Shown here: positions 59,888 through 64,000 of the stretch, one piece after another
How positions within the stretch are numbered: the first letter of the stretch is position 1
How the letters are laid out: each line of letters opens with the position of its first letter
The notes under the pieces: generated by a model
The model's input: the letters and a program-made list of their open reading frames with translations, nothing else
Database searches by the model: none
What the model was told of the DNA's origin: nothing
DNA from: Collinsella sp.
GTDB lineage: Bacteria; Actinomycetota; Coriobacteriia; Coriobacteriales; Coriobacteriaceae
Assembly: GCA_019413925.1 (NCBI GenBank)
Contig: DXMY01000011.1
Coordinates: forward strand, 62,001 to 126,000
Direction of reading: 5' to 3'
DNA: 64,000 nucleotides
Translations under genes and position numbers: made by a program

Positions 59888-62605
59888 TTACTTCTTCTTT
59901 TTGCTCAGCATCGAGACTTTGATGCCTTGGGCGGACTTGGTTACGCGAGAGCGCTTGGCTCCGCTACCCTTCTTTTTCTTGGACTGGGCCTGGGCCACGC
60001 CCTCGAGTGCGCGGGCCTCGGCCTCACGAACGGTGCGAGATTCGCGGCGCTGCGCCATGTCGGCGGCGACGCGCTTGGCAAAACGCTCCGCCGTCGAACC
60101 CGTCGAGCTCACCTTGCCGCCACCGCGACCCAGGCGGACGCGCACACCGCGACCAAAACCAGTTGCGGCATGACGACGACGCGGCTTGAGCGAATCCATC
60201 ATCGTGGCGAGCTTAAAGAACACCGAGCAGGTAAAGGCCACGATGGCAGCCAAGATAACCATCTGGCCCATCGACAGGTTGGCAATAGACAGCAGCTCCG
60301 GGAATCCGATAACGCCCACCAGGATGCCAGCGACTACAAACACAAAGAGCACCACGCGCAAGGGCGTGAGAGGCTGCGAGATGCACCAGATCAGGCTGAC
60401 GCTCGCCGCGCACGACGTAAGCAGGCACATCGTAGACAGCGTGAGCTGGTTAAAGCCAAACACGCGCGCCACAAAGATATCGAGCGCCGCGGCCAAAATG
60501 ACCGCAATCGACGCCGGCAGTGCCCGCTTGAGCACGTCCGTCAGGAACGACCCCTTCACGCGAGCATTGTTGGGCTCCAGGCCCAAGACAAAGCCCGGCG
60601 CGCCAATGCAGAAGAAGTTGATGAGCGTCATCTGAATCGGCTCGAAAGGGTACGGCGGCAGCGCGATGCACAGCGCCGCCAGGCCCATCGAGAACAGCGT
60701 CTTGGTCAAGAACAGCGAAGCCGAACGCTGCAGGTTGTTGATGGAGCGACGGCCCTCGGCCACCACGGCGGGCATCGAGGCAAAGTCGTTGTCGACAAGT
60801 ACGATCTCGGCCACGTTACGCGCGGCATCGGAGCCGGCCGCCATGGCGACGGAGCAGTCGGCCTCCTTGAGCGCCAGCACGTCGTTGACGCCGTCGCCCG
60901 TCATGCCCACGGTGTGCTCGCGGCGCTTGAGTGCCTGCACGAGCTCGCGCTTCTGCTGCGGGGTCACACGACCAAAGACATGGTAGCGGTCCACTGCGGC
61001 ATCGAGCTTGGCCGGCGTATCGAGCGTCGTGGCGTCCACATAAGCGTCCGCCCCCGGCACGCCCACCACGCGTGCGATCGACGACACCGTACGCGGGTCG
61101 TCGCCACTGATCACGTTGAGGGTCACGCCCTGCTCGTTAAAGTAGCCGATGGTCTCGGCCGCCGAGGCACGAATCTCGTCGCGGATGGTCACAAAGCCCA
61201 CGGGCTCGGCCTCGCCCACCATATCGCCATCGGGCGTAAAGCCGTCCACGAGCGCCACCACGAGCACGCGGCAGGTATCGGCAAGCTCGGCGACACGGTT
61301 CTCGACCTGGGAAAACGCACGATCAGAGAGCACAAACTGCGCCGCACCCATCACATATGAGCCCTGTGCAAACGACGCGCCGCTCCACTTTTTGGAAGAC
61401 GAGAACGGAATGACCGACAGTGGCTCGGACACCTCGACCGGACGGTCGGCGTAATAGTTGAGCAGCGCCTGACAGGTCTCGTTGGCATCGGCCGAGGTCG
61501 CACGCGCGACGTTAGCCAGCGCAAAATCGAGCACCGTGGTATCGACGGGAACGGCGGCGTCGCCCTCCCCCGCACCCATACCCTCGACCGGCAGCGGATA
61601 CGTACCCTCGACCTCCATGCGACCCGACGTGATGGTGCCCGTCTTGTCCAGGCACAGCACGTCGACGCGAGCGAGCGTCTCGATGCAGTAAAGCTGCTGC
61701 GCCAGCACCTTGCGGCGGGCCAGGCGCACCGTGGCGATGGCGAGCACCGACGAGGTCAGAAGCACCAGGCCTTGCGGGATCATGCCCAGCAGGGCGCCCA
61801 CCGTGGACAGCAGCGCCGACGAAGGCACATGACCAGCCAACAGCTCGGAGAAGCACCACGAAAGCGCGCTATCGCCCGGGGTTCCCGCGGCATCCCACAG
61901 CTCGCTCACACTCGAGGCAAACAACGCCAAACCGAGCGGGATCATGATGATGCTCGCAAAGCGCACGATGGCGTTAAGCGCGTTCATGATCTCGGAATTG
62001 ACCTTTTTGACGTACTTGGCCTCGTTATTAATTTTGGCCACGTAGTTGTCGGCGCCGACATGGATCACGCGGGCGCGCAGCAGGCCCGAGTCGATAAAGC
62101 TGCCGCTCATGAGCTCGGAACCGGGCTGTTTCTTAATAAGGTCGCTCTCGCCCGTCAGCAGACTCTCGTTCACGAGCGCCTCGCCCGAAACCACCACGGC
62201 GTCAGCGGGAATCTGGTCGCCGCGCCCCAGGCGGATGATGTCGTCGAGCACGATCTGGTCCAGGTCGAGCTCCACCTCGGAGCCGTCACGCACCGCAATG
62301 GCCTTCTTGGAGGTCAGCAGCGTGAGCTTATCGACCATCTTCTTGGAACGCATGGCCTGAATGACGCCAATAGCGGTATTGAGGAACACCACGAACAGGA
62401 ACGTCAGATTCTTAAACGAACCGGTCAAAATGACCAGGAACGCCAAGATCACGTTGATCAAATTGAACAGCGTGCAGAGGTTCTCGATGATGAGCTCTTT
62501 GACCGACTTGGTCTTGAGCTCCTTGTTGCGGTTGATCTTACCGGCGGCGATGCGCTCCTCGACCTCGGCGGTCGAGAGTCCGCGCTCGATATCCGTTGCT
62601 GCCAT
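59888..62605 (-). CDS. CtpE-like P-type cation ATPase (calcium transport likely)
   Basis: 905 residues from ATG; GTG five codons earlier is the alternative. Phosphorylated Asp in CLDKTGTIT; TGESD, MTGDGVNDVLALKEADCS and eight or more helices. The PQGL in helix 4 (GMIPQGLVLLTSSVLAIATVRLARR) matches the mycobacterial CtpE group rather than the heavy-metal type. Metal choice is inferred from that similarity. An unusual ~100-residue basic tail after the last helix ends in KKKK. Confidence 0.88.
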   Translation of the reverse strand: MAATDIERGLSTAEVEERIAAGKINRNKELKTKSVKELIIENLCTLFNLINVILAFLVILTGSFKNLTFLFVVFLNTAIGVIQAMRSKKMVDKLTLLTSKKAIAVRDGSEVELDLDQIVLDDIIRLGRGDQIPADAVVVSGEALVNESLLTGESDLIKKQPGSELMSGSFIDSGLLRARVIHVGADNYVAKINNEAKYVKKVNSEIMNALNAIVRFASIIMIPLGLALFASSVSELWDAAGTPGDSALSWCFSELLAGHVPSSALLSTVGALLGMIPQGLVLLTSSVLAIATVRLARRKVLAQQLYCIETLARVDVLCLDKTGTITSGRMEVEGTYPLPVEGMGAGEGDAAVPVDTTVLDFALANVARATSADANETCQALLNYYADRPVEVSEPLSVIPFSSSKKWSGASFAQGSYVMGAAQFVLSDRAFSQVENRVAELADTCRVLVVALVDGFTPDGDMVGEAEPVGFVTIRDEIRASAAETIGYFNEQGVTLNVISGDDPRTVSSIARVVGVPGADAYVDATTLDTPAKLDAAVDRYHVFGRVTPQQKRELVQALKRREHTVGMTGDGVNDVLALKEADCSVAMAAGSDAARNVAEIVLVDNDFASMPAVVAEGRRSINNLQRSASLFLTKTLFSMGLAALCIALPPYPFEPIQMTLINFFCIGAPGFVLGLEPNNARVKGSFLTDVLKRALPASIAVILAAALDIFVARVFGFNQLTLSTMCLLTSCAASVSLIWCISQPLTPLRVVLFVFVVAGILVGVIGFPELLSIANLSMGQMVILAAIVAFTCSVFFKLATMMDSLKPRRRHAATGFGRGVRVRLGRGGGKVSSTGSTAERFAKRVAADMAQRRESRTVREAEARALEGVAQAQSKKKKGSGAKRSRVTKSAQGIKVSMLSKKKK

Positions 62606-62634
62606 ACCACGTCCCATCACGTCGCGTCGGTATA

Positions 62635-62670
62635 AGAAAAACCGCCCGGACCATGCGAGGTTCGGACGGT
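62635..62670 (-). terminator. Terminator of tRNA-Arg
   Basis: A 12-bp stem with one mismatch (ACCGTCCGAACC and GGTCCGGGCGGT) is followed by TTTTTC on the minus strand. Confidence 0.85.
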
Positions 62671-62681
62671 CTCACGTTCGA

Positions 62682-62758
62682 TGGTGCCCCATGTTGGATT
62701 CGAACCAACGGCCTTCTGCTCCGGAGGCAGACGCTCTAATCCCCTGAGCTAATAGGGC
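62682..62758 (-). tRNA. tRNA-Arg (CCG)
   Basis: 77 nt cloverleaf: acceptor GCCCTAT/ATGGGGC, D-stem GCTC/GAGC, anticodon stem TCTGC/GCAGA with loop CTCCGGA, T-arm GTTGG-TTCGAAT-CCAAC. The anticodon CCG reads CGG codons. CCA is encoded. Its own promoter and terminator flank it. Confidence 0.95.
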
Positions 62759-62769
62759 CATCGTTTGGC

Positions 62770-62799
62770 ATTATACCCAAGTGCACCACGGGCTATCAA
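62770..62799 (-). promoter_or_regulatory. tRNA-Arg promoter
   Basis: TTGATA, 18 bp, TATAAT on the minus strand, ending 11 bp before the tRNA. Confidence 0.85.
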
Positions 62800-62875
62800 A
62801 ATAAAAGAAAAAGCTTTGCAATTCCGAGGAAGACGCGGCTCAACGGCCCACTTTAGAAGGCAAAAGCGAGTCAGA

Positions 62876-62884
62876 TAGTATAAA
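62876..62884 (+). promoter_or_regulatory. Promoter -10 upstream of the DAHP synthase gene
   Basis: TAGTAT and TATAAA overlap here. With TTTAGA 18 bp upstream of the first, it makes a weak promoter. Transcription would start near 62888-62891, at or just before the small frame at 62890. Confidence 0.45.
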
Positions 62885-62889
62885 CTCTC

Positions 62890-62952
62890 ATGCACCATAT
62901 GTACACGGCTCGCGATGCGGGCCGTTTTTGCAAGGGTTATCCATCGAGGTGA
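62890..62952 (+). CDS. Possible leader peptide of the DAHP synthase gene
   Basis: 20 codons: MHHMYTARDAGRFCKGYPSR. It spans the terminator hairpin and ends 10 nt before the gene. It contains two Tyr and one Phe, no run. No ribosome-binding site; translation would need a leaderless transcript. Confidence 0.3.
   Translation: MHHMYTARDAGRFCKGYPSR
62905..62929 (+). terminator. Attenuator-like terminator before the DAHP synthase gene
   Basis: ACGGCTCGC-gat-GCGGGCCGT forms nine pairs (one wobble), then TTTT. It lies between the promoter and the gene, with no upstream plus-strand gene to end. Confidence 0.75.
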
Positions 62953-62962
62953 GAGGCACACC

Positions 62963-63985
62963 ATGATTGCAATTTTAAAAGAGAGCGCCAGCGACGAGGC
63001 CGTCAGCCATATCGTCAGCTGGATTGAGAAAAAGGGCCTGAAGACCGATGTCTCGCGCGGCGAGAATGAGACGATCATCGGCCTGGTGGGCGATACGACC
63101 AAGATCGACCCGTTCCTGCTCGAGTCCATGGATGTCGTCGAGCGCGTGCAGCGCGTCTCCGAGCCGTTCAAGCGCGCCAACCGCAAGTTCCACCCCGAGG
63201 GCTCCGTCATCGACTGCGGCCACGGCGTCAAGATCGGCGGCGATCAGTTCCAGGTCATCGCCGGCCCGTGCTCCGTCGAGGGCGAGAACCTCATCCGCAT
63301 CGCCCGCCGCGTGAAGGCCGCCGGTGCCACGATGCTGCGCGGCGGTGCCTACAAGCCCCGCACTTCCCCGTACGCCTACCAGGGCATGGGCCCCGCCGGT
63401 CTGGACCTGCTGTGCGAGGCGTCTGCCGAGCTCGACATGCCGATCGTCACCGAGATCATGGACCCGCGCGACGTGCAGGTCTTCCTGGACAAGAAAATCG
63501 ACGTCATGCAGATCGGCGCCCGCAACGCCCAGAACTTCCCTCTGCTCAAAGAGGTCGGCAAGACCAAGACTCCGATCTTGCTTAAGCGCGGCATGTCCGG
63601 CACGATCGATGAGCTGCTCATGGCCGCCGAGTACATCATGAGCGAGGGCAACGACAACGTCATCCTGTGCGAGCGCGGCATCCGCACCTTCGAGACCCGT
63701 ACTCGCAACACATTCGACCTCAACGCCGTGCCGGTGCTGCACCACCTGTCGCACCTGCCCGTCGTCGCCGACCCCAGCCACGCCACCGGCTACACCCGCT
63801 ACGTTGAGCCCATGGCGCTTGCCGCGACCGCCTGCGGCGCCAACGGCCTGGAGATCGAGGTCCACGACGAGCCGAGCCGCGCCTGGTCCGACGGCGCCCA
63901 GGCCCTCACCCCCGATCAGTTCGACGACACCATGCGCCGCATCCGAGCCATCCGCGAGGTCGTCTGCCAAGAGACCATGGAGTAG
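62963..63985 (+). CDS. aroF: 3-deoxy-7-phosphoheptulonate synthase (DAHP synthase)
   Basis: 340 residues from ATG 6 nt after GAGAGG. It joins PEP and erythrose 4-phosphate, the entry to aromatic amino acids. An N-terminal ferredoxin-like regulatory domain (1-70), as in the Thermotoga enzyme, precedes the barrel: QVIAGPCSVEG, RGGAYKPRTSPYAYQGMG, QIGARNAQNF, LLKRGMSGTIDE, PVVADPSHATG. The regulatory domain binds Tyr/Phe in relatives. An ATG 3 nt after its stop may start the next gene. Confidence 0.95.
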   Translation: MIAILKESASDEAVSHIVSWIEKKGLKTDVSRGENETIIGLVGDTTKIDPFLLESMDVVERVQRVSEPFKRANRKFHPEGSVIDCGHGVKIGGDQFQVIAGPCSVEGENLIRIARRVKAAGATMLRGGAYKPRTSPYAYQGMGPAGLDLLCEASAELDMPIVTEIMDPRDVQVFLDKKIDVMQIGARNAQNFPLLKEVGKTKTPILLKRGMSGTIDELLMAAEYIMSEGNDNVILCERGIRTFETRTRNTFDLNAVPVLHHLSHLPVVADPSHATGYTRYVEPMALAATACGANGLEIEVHDEPSRAWSDGAQALTPDQFDDTMRRIRAIREVVCQETME

Positions 63986-63988
63986 CCC

Positions 63989-64000
63989 ATGGGTACAGTG
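63989..64000 (+). CDS. Possible start of the next gene, cut by the window edge
   Basis: ATGGGTACAGTG begins 3 nt after the aroF stop. Too short to identify; an aromatic-pathway gene is plausible from position only. Confidence 0.25.

Noticed and set aside
1..64000. CRISPR array, prophage, or clear defence island
   Set aside because: No regularly spaced repeats, phage structural genes or nuclease-helicase clusters were seen; the repeats found are dispersed REP-like elements.

Overview
The window is a stretch of bacterial chromosome from a GC-rich actinobacterium. I infer the class Coriobacteriia, most likely Collinsella or a close relative. The reasons are the actinobacterial integration host factor (mihF) beside gmk and rpoZ, a fermentative bifunctional AdhE, PPDK with its regulatory protein, a zinc-type L28, many GTG/TTG starts and a protein style matching that group. 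The genus is an inference from recognition, not from a search. Almost everything lies on the minus strand. Only rpmB, adhE, the phosphotransferase gene after it, dinB and the aroF-type gene read plus.

Region 1 (1-8.4 kb, minus): mihF-gmk-rpoZ-thiI, preceded by a pyrimidine operon pyrR-pyrB-pyrC-pyrK-pyrD-pyrF that is fronted by a well-formed three-hairpin transcription attenuator. Region 2 (8.5-13.4 kb, plus): rpmB, a 0.69-kb decayed RAYT transposase element bounded by 51-bp inverted repeats, adhE, and a small kinase-fold phosphotransferase. Region 3 (13.4-23.9 kb, minus): rpsB-tsf, then pyrH-frr-uppS-cdsA-dxr-rseP-ispG-proS, joining translation, isoprenoid/MEP and envelope functions. Region 4 (23.9-33.5 kb, minus): YraN-comM-dprA-trmFO-xer (DNA processing and recombination), rnhB, rplS and ppdK.

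Region 5 (33.7-40.4 kb, minus): the PPDK regulatory protein, glyQ-glyS, and rpsP-khpA-rimM-trmD-lepB. Region 6 (40.4-42.9 kb): dinB, then a full-length RAYT transposase embedded in clustered 33-bp REP-like repeats. Region 7 (42.9-56.6 kb, minus): rplU-rpmA-obg-nadD-yqeK-rsfS (ribosome assembly and NAD), and mreB-mreC-mreD-pbp2-rodA (cell shape) followed by a DUF697-like gene and two radical-SAM-associated genes. Region 8 (56.6-64 kb): a TPR membrane protein with a cyclophilin, a zinc-ribbon membrane protein, a CtpE-like P-type ATPase, tRNA-Arg(CCG) and a DAHP synthase with an attenuator-like leader.

The gene content is mostly core housekeeping. I found no phage, no CRISPR array and no obvious defence island. 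The items that most deserve a second look are non-coding or structural: the RAYT/REP repeat system, which sits on stop codons; the pyr attenuator with an overlapping leader ORF; the aroF leader; a Xer recombinase reading frame that seems to lack a standard start codon; and an RseP homologue with an inserted winged-helix-like segment.
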